From contig OZ252242.1 in NCBI GenBank assembly GCA_965249595.1, forward strand, positions 868,001 to 932,000: DNA of 64,000 bases, in the 5' to 3' direction. The position numbers and the translations under genes are program-made. The notes under the pieces are model-generated. The model made no database searches. It saw only the letters and a program-made list of their open reading frames with translations, and was not told the DNA's origin. Positions 43,998 through 53,038 of the stretch are shown here, piece after piece. The number at the start of each line of letters is the position of its first letter. The stretch's first letter is position 1. The stretch comes from VXNJ01 sp965249595 (GTDB taxonomy: Bacteria; Chloroflexota; UBA11872; VXNJ01).

Positions 43998-44837
43998 TCA
44001 GCGGCGCTTGGGCGGTGACAATTGCAGTCGGTCGGCCAGGTCGCGGTAGAAGTAGTCGGGCGCTCCGAACCGCAGGAACTGGACGGCGTGCTGGCTGCGG
44101 CGACAGGCGACTAAGTCTCCATCGCGGAGGTGATGGAGATTTGAACCATCAATGGTCAGGCCGGCCTCGTCAAATCCAGTCAATTCGATTTCAATCCGGG
44201 CACCGGCCTCCACTACCAGTCCGTTGGCGGCATCGCGGAAGGGGCAGATGGGGGATATGGAGATCACTTCGGCCGCGGGGTGCACGATCGAACTTTGCAG
44301 GGCCAGAGAATAAGCGGTCGTGCCGGTGGGAGTAGACACCACGATGCCATCGGCGCGATAGCCCAGCACCTCAACGCCGTCGATGCGCACAAGCACATCG
44401 ATTAAGCGGGCCACGCCGCCGCGGGCGGCCACCACGTCATTTAGCGCCCGGCCGTTGTCAACGACCCGACCACCGCGGATCTGCGACCAATCCAGCAGCA
44501 GTCGCCGCTCTACCCAGCCGGCGGAAAAATCGATCTCTGGCAAACGGGCCAAAAAATCATCGGCCGCGAATTCGGTCAGGAATCCCAGGCGCCCGAAATT
44601 TACGCCCATGCATGGGACCCCGGCCGCCGCTGAAGTTAAGCCAACGCGCAACATGGCGCCGTCACCACCCAGCGATATCAGCAGGTCGGAACCGGCAATC
44701 TGCTCATCGTTTTCGACAAGTTCGTCGGCCACGCCCAGCCAGGTTTGGTGCCCACTGGCGGCCAATTCGTCGCCGATGCGATTGGCCACCGAGAGATCTT
44801 GGCGGACGCGGGTGGCGTGGAGCAGACCAATCCGCAT
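43998..44837 (-). CDS. nadK: NAD kinase
   Basis: NadK phosphorylates NAD to NADP. The 279-residue protein has the catalytic GGDGAML motif (about 57-63), MGVNFGRLGFL, and the conserved STPTGTTAYSLA. The start codon follows the hisB stop with no gap (TAAATG), and recN follows in the same way. The nadK-recN pairing is common in bacteria. Confidence 0.96.
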   Translation of the reverse strand: MRIGLLHATRVRQDLSVANRIGDELAASGHQTWLGVADELVENDEQIAGSDLLISLGGDGAMLRVGLTSAAAGVPCMGVNFGRLGFLTEFAADDFLARLPEIDFSAGWVERRLLLDWSQIRGGRVVDNGRALNDVVAARGGVARLIDVLVRIDGVEVLGYRADGIVVSTPTGTTAYSLALQSSIVHPAAEVISISPICPFRDAANGLVVEAGARIEIELTGFDEAGLTIDGSNLHHLRDGDLVACRRSQHAVQFLRFGAPDYFYRDLADRLQLSPPKRR

Positions 44838-45437
44838 TTAGTCGGCCAGGGTCCCCTTGGTGGAAGGGATTTGGCCCTGCCGCCGCGGGTCGGGCGCTGC
44901 CGCCAATCGCAGGGCTCGCGCCAGGGCTTTAAAGAGCGCTTCGGCGCGGTGGTGGTCGTTGTGGCCGGCGAGCAGGCGAACGTGCAAATTGGCCCCCGCG
45001 TTGATGGCCAGGGCATAGAGAAATTCTTGGATCAGCTGGGTATCGAGGTCGCCTACCTTCTCGCTGGCAAAGGCCGCATCGAGGGCTAGGAATCCGCGTC
45101 CTGATAGATCAATCGTCACCTGGGCTAAAGCGTCATCGAGCGGCACCGTGGCGTCGCCCATGCGGGTGATCCCGGCCCGGTCGCCAAGGGCCTGCGAAAT
45201 TGCCCGGCCCAGCACGATGCCGCAGTCTTCGATGGTGTGGTGGGCGTCAATGTCGAGATCTCCGCGCGCCACCAGCTGCAGGTCGACCAAACCGTGTTTG
45301 GCGACCTGGGCGAGCATGTGGTCGAAAAATCGCACGCCGCTGGAAACATCACATTCGCCGGTCCCGTCGAGGTCGACGGAAACGGAGATCTGGGTTTCGG
45401 CGGTGTTGCGTTGGGAATTGCCGCAACGGTTCTGCAT
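44838..45437 (-). CDS. hisB: Imidazoleglycerol-phosphate dehydratase
   Basis: HisB removes water from imidazole-glycerol phosphate in histidine synthesis. The 199-residue, dehydratase-only form has the metal-binding His motifs FFDHMLAQVAKHG, DAHHTIEDCG and AGHNDHHRAE, with the C-terminal manganese-site duplication intact. No phosphatase domain is fused. It lies 98 bp after hisD and is followed directly by nadK. Confidence 0.96.
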   Translation of the reverse strand: MQNRCGNSQRNTAETQISVSVDLDGTGECDVSSGVRFFDHMLAQVAKHGLVDLQLVARGDLDIDAHHTIEDCGIVLGRAISQALGDRAGITRMGDATVPLDDALAQVTIDLSGRGFLALDAAFASEKVGDLDTQLIQEFLYALAINAGANLHVRLLAGHNDHHRAEALFKALARALRLAAAPDPRRQGQIPSTKGTLAD

Positions 45438-45535
45438 GGCGCACTTGAGCCGGGGTTTAGGCTAATGACGGCACCGGACAGGTCAGTGCCAACTCGTAAA
45501 CAAAGTATGCCGGTTAGTGGCGCTGGGCGGTCGAC

Positions 45536-46861
45536 CTATTCAATACGCAACTGGGCCGCCCGGGCGTGGGCTTCCAAGCCCTCCAGGCGAGCCAGGCGCG
45601 CGGCGGCCGGAGCCAGCGCGCGGGCCTGTGCCTCGTCTAATTGGAATACATTGATGCGTTTGAGAAAGTCGTAGACGCTAACCGGCGAGGCAAAACGAGC
45701 GGTCCCCCCGACGGGCATGACGTGCGATGGACCGGCCACGTAATCGCCCAGCACTTCCGGCGATTGCTCGCCCACAAACAGACCGCCGGCGGCGGTGATT
45801 CGACCGGCCAAGGCGCTGGCCCGGGCACCGAGCAGGCAGAGGTGTTCCGGTGCATAGGTATTGGCCAATTCGGCCGCCTCCGCCAGCGTGGCGACGACGC
45901 CGATGCCGCCATTGCTCTCCAGTGAGGCCCGGGCGATGGCGGCGCGCGGGAGCCCTTTCAGTTGATGCTCCAAACTTTCGGTGACGGCCTTGGCCAGGGG
46001 TCTGCTGTCGGTTAGCAACAGAGCGCTGGCCATCGGATCGTGTTCGGCTTGCGCCAAAAGATCGGCGGCCACCCAAACCGGATTAGCGCCGTCGTCGGCG
46101 ATGAGCAGCGTCTCCGTGGGTCCGGGCAGGCAAGCCACCCCGGCGATTCCAACCGCATGGCGCAACGCCAGCACGACAAAGATATTGCCGGGACCGGTGA
46201 CAACGTCGGTCTGCGGCACCGGATCGGCGCCCAGGGCCAGGGCCGCAATGGCCTGGGCGCCGCCGAGCGCAAGAACCAGATCGACTTCGGCGATCGCCGC
46301 CGCCGCCAGAACGATCGGGTTGATCTGGCCGTCGGCGCCCGGCGGGCTGGCCACCACGACCTCCGTCACACCGGCGACCCGGGCCGGGATCGCGGTCATA
46401 AGAAGTGAAGACGGGTAAGCGGCGCGACCGCCCGGAGCGTAAATCCCGGCGCTGGCGACCGCGGTCATTATCTGCCGGCAGCCGCCGTTGCTGGCCGTCT
46501 GCGGGTCCGGCATCGAGGCGGCATGGAAGTCCCGGATGCGCTCGGCCGCGAACTCCAGGTCGCGGCGATCTTGTCGCCCGATCGAATTGAGCGCCGCGGT
46601 GATCTCGGCCCCCTGGACGAATATCGGATCGCGCCAGGGCGCCTGCAGCGCGGTGGTGATGCGTTCGAGCCCCGCACAGCCCGTTTGGCCGACCTCGTCA
46701 AAAACCGCCGCGACGAATGCGGCGGCCGGGAGGTCGCGCCCGAACACTTTGGTCATGCGAGCCCGCTGATCGGCTGACAGTTCGGGCTCGCTGAACGGTC
46801 TGCGCCCGAGCAGCGAGGCGACAATGGCCTCCCTGCCGAAGACGGTGCGGAGGGTGGTCAA
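45536..46861 (-). CDS. hisD: Histidinol dehydrogenase
   Basis: HisD oxidises L-histidinol to histidine in two NAD-dependent steps using zinc. The 441-residue protein shows YAPGGRAAYPSSLLM, PTETLLIADD, ADLLAQAEHDPMA (containing zinc-site Gln and His residues) and the C-terminal YAPEHLCL. It overlaps the hisG stop by four bases (ATGA). Confidence 0.97.
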   Translation of the reverse strand: MTTLRTVFGREAIVASLLGRRPFSEPELSADQRARMTKVFGRDLPAAAFVAAVFDEVGQTGCAGLERITTALQAPWRDPIFVQGAEITAALNSIGRQDRRDLEFAAERIRDFHAASMPDPQTASNGGCRQIMTAVASAGIYAPGGRAAYPSSLLMTAIPARVAGVTEVVVASPPGADGQINPIVLAAAAIAEVDLVLALGGAQAIAALALGADPVPQTDVVTGPGNIFVVLALRHAVGIAGVACLPGPTETLLIADDGANPVWVAADLLAQAEHDPMASALLLTDSRPLAKAVTESLEHQLKGLPRAAIARASLESNGGIGVVATLAEAAELANTYAPEHLCLLGARASALAGRITAAGGLFVGEQSPEVLGDYVAGPSHVMPVGGTARFASPVSVYDFLKRINVFQLDEAQARALAPAAARLARLEGLEAHARAAQLRIE

Positions 46862-47874
46862 TCCCTCTGGCCGAGCCTGTCGAGCATGGCGTTGTGGGCT
46901 TTTGAGTGCTCTGCGAACATGTATTCGGCGCGGTGTGCAGCAATCGAAACCGCGCCGGCGGCCCGCAGGTGGGCAACCGCATCAATTAGTCGGTCGCGGC
47001 CGACCGTTACCGCGATCTCATACCAGCCGCCGCCTCCGCTTTTGGTGAAGACCGGGGCCACCGTTGGGCCTTTGATTCCCGAAAGTTCGGCGTCGCCGAG
47101 GATCGAAGCCGCGACGGCAGCGGGTGAATCGCCACCGACATTGGCGGTAACCGTAAAGGTGTCGGCAGCCGCCAAGTGCGCCTCAACATACTCGAGCAGG
47201 CGTCCGGTGATGCCTTGCTTGGCCGGTGAGGCGGCCAGGGCCGGCCGGTTCCCGATCAGGCAGGCGGCGGAGCTGACCACTTCGCCATCGGGCAGAGCGC
47301 GCAATCGGTTTGAGCGCAGCGCCGAGCCGGTCTCCACTATGTCGCATATGATGTCGGCCGAACCGAGCCCTGGGGCGGCCTCGACACTGCCGGAAGTAGT
47401 CACGATTTGCAGGTTATAGACCGAGTGGGAAATCAGGAACGCCCGGGTTAGCGCCGGGAATGAAGTGGCCACCCGTAATTGGCGACCGCGGTCACGCAAA
47501 TCCATCGCGACTTCGGCGAGATCGGCCATCGCGGTTACATCAATCCACGCATCGGGAACTGCAATCATCAGCCGCGCCCGCGCAAACCCCAGGTCGCCGA
47601 AGAGGATCATTGCCTCCTCTTCGGCGGCACCCGATTCGGCGAGGATGTCGCGGCCGGTGATGCCCAGATCGGCGTTTCCGCTGCGAACTTGTTCGACGAT
47701 GTCGGCGGCGCGCTGCAAGTGGACCGCGACGCCGGGCAATGCCGGAATTGAACCCGAGTAACTGCGGGCGTTGGGGACCGCCAAAGCAAGGCCGCAAGCT
47801 GACAGCAGGTTGGCCGTCTGGTCGCCGATCCGGCCCTTGCTAGGCAGTGCCAGATCGAGAATTACCTCGTTCAT
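46858..47874 (-). CDS. hisG: ATP phosphoribosyltransferase, long form with C-terminal regulatory-like domain
   Basis: HisG catalyses the first step of histidine synthesis, joining ATP and PRPP. The catalytic part shows LALPSKGRIGD at the start, GNADLGITGRDIL, and the PRPP loop region ADIICDIVETGSALRSN. Beyond about residue 225 it continues into a domain with the pattern of HisG_C (ITVTANV-like TVTANVGGDSP, GIKGPTVAPV, LRAAGAVSI). At 338 residues it is the long form, which normally carries its own histidine-binding domain and does not need HisZ, yet a HisZ-like gene lies directly upstream with a four-base overlap. Confidence 0.92.
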   Translation of the reverse strand: MNEVILDLALPSKGRIGDQTANLLSACGLALAVPNARSYSGSIPALPGVAVHLQRAADIVEQVRSGNADLGITGRDILAESGAAEEEAMILFGDLGFARARLMIAVPDAWIDVTAMADLAEVAMDLRDRGRQLRVATSFPALTRAFLISHSVYNLQIVTTSGSVEAAPGLGSADIICDIVETGSALRSNRLRALPDGEVVSSAACLIGNRPALAASPAKQGITGRLLEYVEAHLAAADTFTVTANVGGDSPAAVAASILGDAELSGIKGPTVAPVFTKSGGGGWYEIAVTVGRDRLIDAVAHLRAAGAVSIAAHRAEYMFAEHSKAHNAMLDRLGQRD

Positions 47875-49352
47875 CGATCGACCGCCAGCAAAGAGCGCAC
47901 GGCAACGGACAGTTCGTCGACGGCAACCGATAGGGCCTGGCCGTCGGGGATGCGAGAAACGTTGATTTGGCCATCAGAAGCACTTGGCACCTCGACAGCC
48001 ACCGGCACGCCGTCGTTGCGCGCCGCCGCCAGGTCGTCAGCCACGGCGTCAGGGCGGCCCATCCGAGTGCGCAGCCAGGCGCCGCGTAACTGGGCGGCGA
48101 TGGCCATCGCCAGTTCGATGGCTCCATCGGCCGGCAAAACTATGACATCGGCCGGGGTACGCTCACCGGCGGCGGAGCGGTCTCCGCCAACCTGGAGCAT
48201 CCGTTCGGCCACAAACCGCAGCCCCACTGCCGGGGCATCCGCGCCGGGCACGACGGCGCCCAGCAGATCGTCGTAGCGCCCACCACCACAGACTGAAAGT
48301 TCACCGTTTTCGGTCGGGCAATAGACCTCGAAGACCACGCCGGTGTAGTACTGCAGGCCGCGACCCATTACCGGGTCAAATTCGATATCGTCAATAAAAT
48401 CGCCACCGGCTTCGAGCAGATCCAATACCGAGGTCAAATCATCCAATTGACCGGCCGGACTGCCGAACCGTCCGAGCACGGCTTCGGTTTTAGCGATTGC
48501 CTGACGTGCCGGTCCGGTGCATTCGGCCAGTTCGCCGAGCAGGTCAAAGGCCGCCTCGAGACCTGGGCGCTCATCACCGCGCGCCAGCTTGGCAGTGAGG
48601 CGGGAGACGATCTGCGAGCGCGACCGCACGCCGGTTGGCCCATTACCACCGATGCCCATCGAGTTAATGAGGGCGCCAATTTGGTTGGCGCCGAGTCCAT
48701 TTAGCGGCTCGGCCTGGTCGCTAAGGGTAGCCGCGTACTCTTGCAGGGCTCTCTGGCGGGCATATTCAATCCCGCGCCCGGGCCGGCGAATGTCGGACAG
48801 ACCTTCCAAGAGAATGGATTTGGCCCGTGGCGATAGACCGAGCCCTGAGAGCAGATGGTCTAACAGCCCCAGGTGCCCGAGTACGATTCGCCTATCCCAC
48901 AGCTCCGCTTGACCCAATGCGGCGATCGCCATCGAAATGATTTCGGCATCACCGAGCGGACCGGCAACGCCGATAAGCTCGGCCCCAATTTCCAAAAACT
49001 GGTTCGTGCGGTCACCATCGAGGTGTTCGATGCGGAAGGCCGGACCGGAATACATCAAACGGGCAACCGCCCCGCTGGGGGCGTCGTTGGCAAAAGCCCG
49101 AGCTATCGATGCGGTCAGCTCCGGTCTGAGGCAAAAACGCCGCCCGCTGCGATCGGGAAATTCGATCAACTGTGAGATCACCCGGGCACCGGCCTTGCGC
49201 TCATACAATTCGACCGGTTCGATGATCGGTGGCGCGACGCCCTGGTAGCCAAAGCTGGCAAAGGCCGAGAGCACCTGTTCGCCCAGCGCGCGCTGGGCAC
49301 TCCATACACCGGGGCTCAAGCCGGCCGCCGGGGAATTAGATGTCGCCCTCAC
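47871..49352 (-). CDS. hisZ: ATP phosphoribosyltransferase regulatory subunit-like / HisRS paralogue
   Basis: The 493-residue protein has the class II synthetase core. Motif 2 region is FCLRPELTASIARAF and FRIEHLDG, followed by NQFLEIGAELIG. The HisA-like motif is GRGLQYYTG, where HisRS normally has Asp in place of Gln, and CGGGRYDDL follows. A C-terminal anticodon-binding-like domain is present. Position directly before hisG, with overlap, and the altered HisA motif favour HisZ over a true histidyl-tRNA synthetase. HisZ usually lacks the C-terminal domain, so a bifunctional or HisRS identity is not excluded. Confidence 0.72.
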   Translation of the reverse strand: MRATSNSPAAGLSPGVWSAQRALGEQVLSAFASFGYQGVAPPIIEPVELYERKAGARVISQLIEFPDRSGRRFCLRPELTASIARAFANDAPSGAVARLMYSGPAFRIEHLDGDRTNQFLEIGAELIGVAGPLGDAEIISMAIAALGQAELWDRRIVLGHLGLLDHLLSGLGLSPRAKSILLEGLSDIRRPGRGIEYARQRALQEYAATLSDQAEPLNGLGANQIGALINSMGIGGNGPTGVRSRSQIVSRLTAKLARGDERPGLEAAFDLLGELAECTGPARQAIAKTEAVLGRFGSPAGQLDDLTSVLDLLEAGGDFIDDIEFDPVMGRGLQYYTGVVFEVYCPTENGELSVCGGGRYDDLLGAVVPGADAPAVGLRFVAERMLQVGGDRSAAGERTPADVIVLPADGAIELAMAIAAQLRGAWLRTRMGRPDAVADDLAAARNDGVPVAVEVPSASDGQINVSRIPDGQALSVAVDELSVAVRSLLAVDR

Positions 49353-49822
49353 GATCCTCTCACCTGACCCTTGGTACTTTGTCGCTCACGGCTATCGAGA
49401 AGTATCGTAACCGGTCCGTCGTTTACCAATTCGACCTCCATCATGGCGCCGAAGCGCCCGGTGGCCAGCGGCAGTCCCTGCTCGGTAATTTTTGCTCCCA
49501 GGCGATCGATCAGGCTGGCCGCCAGGGTTGGCTCGGCGGCGTTTAAAAAATCCGGGCGGCGCCCCTTTCGAGTGGAGGCCAGCAGGGTGAATTGGGAGAC
49601 GAGCAAGATTGCCCCACCAATCTGGCCGGCCGCCGCGGCGAATCGACCGTCGATGGAAAAGATACGCAGATTGGCAATCTTGTCGGCCAGCCAATCGGCG
49701 TCCGATTCCTGGTCGCCGCGCTGGACTCCGGCCAAAACCAAAAGTCCGCGGTCTATCGCCCCGACGATCTGCCCGTCGACAGATACCTTAGCCCGGGTTA
49801 CGCGCTGGATTACCGCCTTCAT
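49349..49822 (-). CDS. dtd: D-aminoacyl-tRNA deacylase
   Basis: Dtd removes D-amino acids (and glycine) mischarged onto tRNA. The 157-residue protein starts MKAVIQRVTRAKVSVDG and has both active-site motifs: SQFTLLAS (substrate carboxyl/Thr motif) and the C-terminal NDGPVTI, which carries the Gly-cisPro dipeptide. It overlaps hisZ by four bases and follows the FmdB-like gene by 14. Confidence 0.95.
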   Translation of the reverse strand: MKAVIQRVTRAKVSVDGQIVGAIDRGLLVLAGVQRGDQESDADWLADKIANLRIFSIDGRFAAAAGQIGGAILLVSQFTLLASTRKGRRPDFLNAAEPTLAASLIDRLGAKITEQGLPLATGRFGAMMEVELVNDGPVTILLDSRERQSTKGQVRGS

Positions 49823-49836
49823 GGCCGGAGACCCCG

Positions 49837-50184
49837 TCAGTCACCGGACTTGGCTCCACCATTGGCCGAAGCAGCCTTGGCCGCCGGCTTAGATTCGGCC
49901 GAGCCGTGCTTGGTCGCTGATCCGTCGGACTTCTCGGCAGCTGCTGTCTTGGCCGCCGCTTTTTCCTTGCGAGCTTCGGCTTTTTCAGACTTTTCGGACC
50001 GTTTTTCGCGCGAGTCGGTCTTGTACCAGCCGCTGCCCTTAAAAATCACCCCGGCCGGAAAAATTACCCGTCGCAACGCCGGTTGCTCGCACTGCGGGCA
50101 GGTGACCAGAGGGTCGTCGGCGAAGCGCTGCTGGATCTCTAATTGGTGGCTGCAGGTATTGCAGGCGTACTGATAAGTCGGCAT
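49837..50184 (-). CDS. FmdB-type zinc ribbon protein with Lys/Ala-rich tail
   Basis: The 115-residue protein begins MPTYQYACNTCSHQLE and has a zinc ribbon made by CNTC and CPQC, followed by the family motif GVIFKGSGWYKTD. The last 60 residues are a low-complexity Lys/Ala/Glu/Ser tail, probably disordered. The frame extends 27 codons further upstream, but homologues begin at this ATG. FmdB-like proteins are of unknown function, with a regulatory role suggested only for the founding member. Confidence 0.88.
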   Translation of the reverse strand: MPTYQYACNTCSHQLEIQQRFADDPLVTCPQCEQPALRRVIFPAGVIFKGSGWYKTDSREKRSEKSEKAEARKEKAAAKTAAAEKSDGSATKHGSAESKPAAKAASANGGAKSGD

Positions 50185-50273
50185 TCGGAAAAAGGTGTCG
50201 GGCGGACTGGACCAGGATTTGGCCGCCAAGGACGCGGTCGGCCAAATTTTAGGGGCGTTCGGCAATTTGGCGC

Positions 50274-51641
50274 TCAGCCGTTGGCGCGCTCCTCTATCAC
50301 CCGCAAACTCCCATGGGCCCAGTCGAAGACATCCTTGGTCCTCACCCGCCGCCGCATCCGCCGCATCCGGTAGCGCTGGTCCGACGGCGACATGGTGACG
50401 GCATCGTGCATCGAGCGGGCCAGGCCGTCGATGTCGTGCGGATTCACCTGGAGCGCATCGGGTAGGTAATTTGCCGCTCCGGCGAACTCCGAAAGAACCA
50501 GGACTCCGGTCTCGTCGGTGCGGGCCGCACAGTATTCCAGGGCCACCATATTCATCCCGTCGCGCAGCGGAGTCACCAGCATCACGTCGGCGGCCAGGTA
50601 GTAGGACATGAGCTCCTCTACGGGAAGCGAACGATACAGGTAGTGCACCGGGACCCGACCGAGCCGGGCGAAGCGCCCGTTGATCTGACCCACCAGGCGC
50701 TCGATCCGTTCGCGGATGCGCTCGTAGTCATCCACCTTTTCGCGGGTTGGGACGGCGACTTGGACCATAACGCAGCGTTCGGCGACCTGCGGATAGCGTT
50801 CCAAAAGGGTGGCGAACGCGCGCAGCCGAATGTCGATGCCTTTGGTGTAGTCGAGGCGGTCGACTCCGAGGATGATCGCCGCGTCCGGGGAAAATATGTT
50901 CCGCAGTCGCTCGGCCGACCGCACCACGGTCGGCACCACGGCCAGTTCACTGAATGATTGGAAATCGATTGCGATCGGCGCTTCCATCAGCGTTATTTCG
51001 CGGCCCTGCCAGCGAAGGGCGGTGTTCGAACCTTCGGCGTCGGTGTACAGGCGGGCGGCGATCGAAAAATTGTTGCGGGCGCGCCGGGTTTGAAAGCCGA
51101 GCACGTCGGCGCCAAGCATGCCTTCGAGCATTTCCCGGCGCCAGGGCAATTGCCCGAATAGATCTACCGGCGGAAATGGAATGTGCAGGTAGTAGCCGAT
51201 CGCCACATCGGGCCGCAGGGCCCGCAATTGGCCGGGAACCAAATTGAGTTGGTAGTCCTGTACCCAGGCGATATCGCCGGACCTGAGCAGCGCGCTGGCG
51301 GATTCGGCAAAACGCTGGTTGACATCAACGTAAGGACGCCACCAGTGACGGTGGTATTCGGGCCTGCGCAGGGCGTCGTGGAAGAGTGGCCAAATCGTGC
51401 CGTTGCAGAAACCATAGTAATAGTCTTCAATTTCGGCGGGCGAGATCTGCACTGCCCGCAACGAAAGACCGTCGTGCTCGATGTCGTACGGACCATCGTC
51501 GGGGACCCCGGTCCAGCCGACCCAACCACCTTCACGCTGCCGCATGACCGGGGCAATGGCGTTGACCAGGCCGCCCGAACTAATCACCCACCCACCGTCG
51601 GCGCCGCGTCGCACCGGAAGGCGGTTGGAGATGACAATCAA
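50274..51641 (-). CDS. otsA: Trehalose-6-phosphate synthase
   Basis: OtsA (GT20) joins UDP-glucose or another NDP-glucose to glucose 6-phosphate. The 455-residue product has ISNRLPV at the start, the GGLV donor loop, WVQDYQLNLVP (mycobacterial-type variant of HDYHL), the phosphate-binding GVDRLDYTKGI and the C-terminal TPLRDGMNMVALEY. The start is a TTG at 51641; no ATG or GTG is available before the upstream in-frame stop. No trehalose phosphatase (otsB) gene or fused domain is in the window. It heads the dtd-his operon with an 89-bp gap after it. Confidence 0.94.
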   Translation of the reverse strand: MIVISNRLPVRRGADGGWVISSGGLVNAIAPVMRQREGGWVGWTGVPDDGPYDIEHDGLSLRAVQISPAEIEDYYYGFCNGTIWPLFHDALRRPEYHRHWWRPYVDVNQRFAESASALLRSGDIAWVQDYQLNLVPGQLRALRPDVAIGYYLHIPFPPVDLFGQLPWRREMLEGMLGADVLGFQTRRARNNFSIAARLYTDAEGSNTALRWQGREITLMEAPIAIDFQSFSELAVVPTVVRSAERLRNIFSPDAAIILGVDRLDYTKGIDIRLRAFATLLERYPQVAERCVMVQVAVPTREKVDDYERIRERIERLVGQINGRFARLGRVPVHYLYRSLPVEELMSYYLAADVMLVTPLRDGMNMVALEYCAARTDETGVLVLSEFAGAANYLPDALQVNPHDIDGLARSMHDAVTMSPSDQRYRMRRMRRRVRTKDVFDWAHGSLRVIEERANG

Positions 51642-51787
51642 CCGGCGATTGGCTACTTTACTAACTCCCGGCTAACTGTTCGACCGCGGGCGGTCCCGCA
51701 TCGAATCGGAATTTGAATATAGCCAAATTCCCGATCGCTCCCGAGCCCCGGATAATTTGATTGACTTTGATCGTCGGGGAAGCGCAA

Positions 51788-52120
51788 TTGATCATCTTTC
51801 AGTGGTCGGCGAAGATTTCGCCTAGCAGCGCGGACTCCGCTTGTTGCGAAATCGGCCGCTGGATGGACCGCGAATTTGCGCGAGTCGACTGGCCCAATTC
51901 AAGGGTCTACAGCTGTTGCGGCGACAAGGGGCAGGTCATGGTGGAATTTGAATTCGACGCCCTAGAAGTGTTTCAGTCGGGCTGGGATAAATTCCAGGCC
52001 TGCGAGATAAAGAGCCGATTGCTCAGTGAGCTTGGCGTCGAACTGGAACCTGATTCTGAGTGTCGACAGTTGTATTCGACGCAGTATCTGCGGACGGCCC
52101 TCGACGGCGGGCTAACCTAA
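51788..52120 (+). CDS. Hypothetical protein
   Basis: The frame is open from a TTG at 51761. I favour the TTG at 51788 because GGGGAA lies about six bases upstream, giving a 110-residue product. It is rich in Cys, Trp and acidic residues (GRWMDREFARVDW, YSCCGDKGQ) with no membrane segment. I recognise no family. It stands alone at the border of the decayed region, divergent from otsA, and may be a real small gene or a chance frame. Confidence 0.35.
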   Translation: MIIFQWSAKISPSSADSACCEIGRWMDREFARVDWPNSRVYSCCGDKGQVMVEFEFDALEVFQSGWDKFQACEIKSRLLSELGVELEPDSECRQLYSTQYLRTALDGGLT

Positions 52121-52647
52121 AAAGCTTGGTGCGCCGCGGCTAGCCCGGAAATCTCACCAGTTGCCCTCTGCCAGACATCCGTCTGCAGTTGTTGACAGAT
52201 TCGGAAGAGCCTTTTTAACGCTCATTGACGCCCGATCGGCGATTACGGTGTGCAAACGGCTAAATGCACCCGATTCCGGTGCTTGGCGACAGCTCCCGAC
52301 GGTACAAGGGCAAGTGGGTGGATATCGCGTCCGAGATGACCTTTTTGGCCAGTCCCAGAGCACGTCCAGACCCGGTTATGGGACGGGCGCAATTCCTCGC
52401 CCACTCCTTAGATCAGGACGCCGCCAACGTCCGCAAAATACACAGCGATGGGCGGCTCCGACCGCATATTGGGATCGATCGGCCCTGAATCGGGATGATC
52501 TGCTGGGCTGGTGCAAATTGCGGGTTAGTACCGTGGGATGGGCCTTGGCCCAGTAGGTGGCCAGCGTGGAGAAGCCGCTGCCGGCCCCGGCGATAACAAT
52601 CTCCCGCCCGTCCCTTTGGCGTGCCGCAGGATACGCGCGGTGATCGT
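52121..52647. other. Non-coding or decayed region
   Basis: No intact gene is supported. On the minus strand between about 52605 and 52440 a frame reads REIVIAGAGSGFSTLAT, which resembles the start of a flavin-dependent monooxygenase or other dinucleotide-binding protein but degenerates at once. A 58-bp stretch at 52456-52513 recurs near the group II intron. The region looks like decayed coding DNA. Confidence 0.45.
52456..52513 (-). repeat. Imperfect repeat, copy 1
   Basis: This stretch matches 54747-54805 at roughly three of four positions when aligned by eye. Shared blocks include CCGACCGCA, GATCGGCCC, AATCGGG and TGGGCTGG. Copy 2 is cut short exactly at the predicted 3' end of the group II intron. 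It may be a fragment of a duplicated gene or a shared regulatory region. Confidence 0.5.
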
Positions 52648-52861
52648 CGCGATATCGACCAACGCCTATGTGTCGTCGGTCTTGGAAACGTTCCCGACCG
52701 CGGTTACCGCTTCACCGCCGGCGATCGCAATTGCGTCCGCGGTCCGCTGTGACTCGTCGGCATTCAGGTCCCGACCGCGATCCGGGTCACTTCGAGGGTA
52801 AATAGGGCCGCCGCCGCTCGCCGGATCCCGGAACCCGACCGGTCACCAAGGCGACCTTATT
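52648..52861 (-). pseudogene. Decayed short-chain dehydrogenase/reductase fragment
   Basis: Reading the minus strand in several frames recovers a recognisable SDR N-terminus: NKVALVTG, then in another frame GSGIRRAAAALF and TRIAVG, then LNADESQRTADAIAIAGGE with AVTAVGNVSKTDD. At least two frameshifts and in-frame stops (one after TDDT) break it, and the catalytic Ser/Tyr-Lys part is missing. It would have been an NAD(P)-dependent oxidoreductase. A further short stretch to 53038 shows nothing else. Confidence 0.72.
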
Positions 52862-53038
52862 GCAAGCCTTATGAAACCCCCTATCCAATAGTCCAGCTGC
52901 CGATTGAAATGTCTACAGCCACCTAACCTACGCCAAATTACTCGGGCCTTGCCGCGACCGGGGCGCGGGCGGTAGCGTGCTGGCGCATCCACGCCCGGGT
53001 AATTGGAGATTGAGCGCTGCGCGCCCGAATATCCCGGT

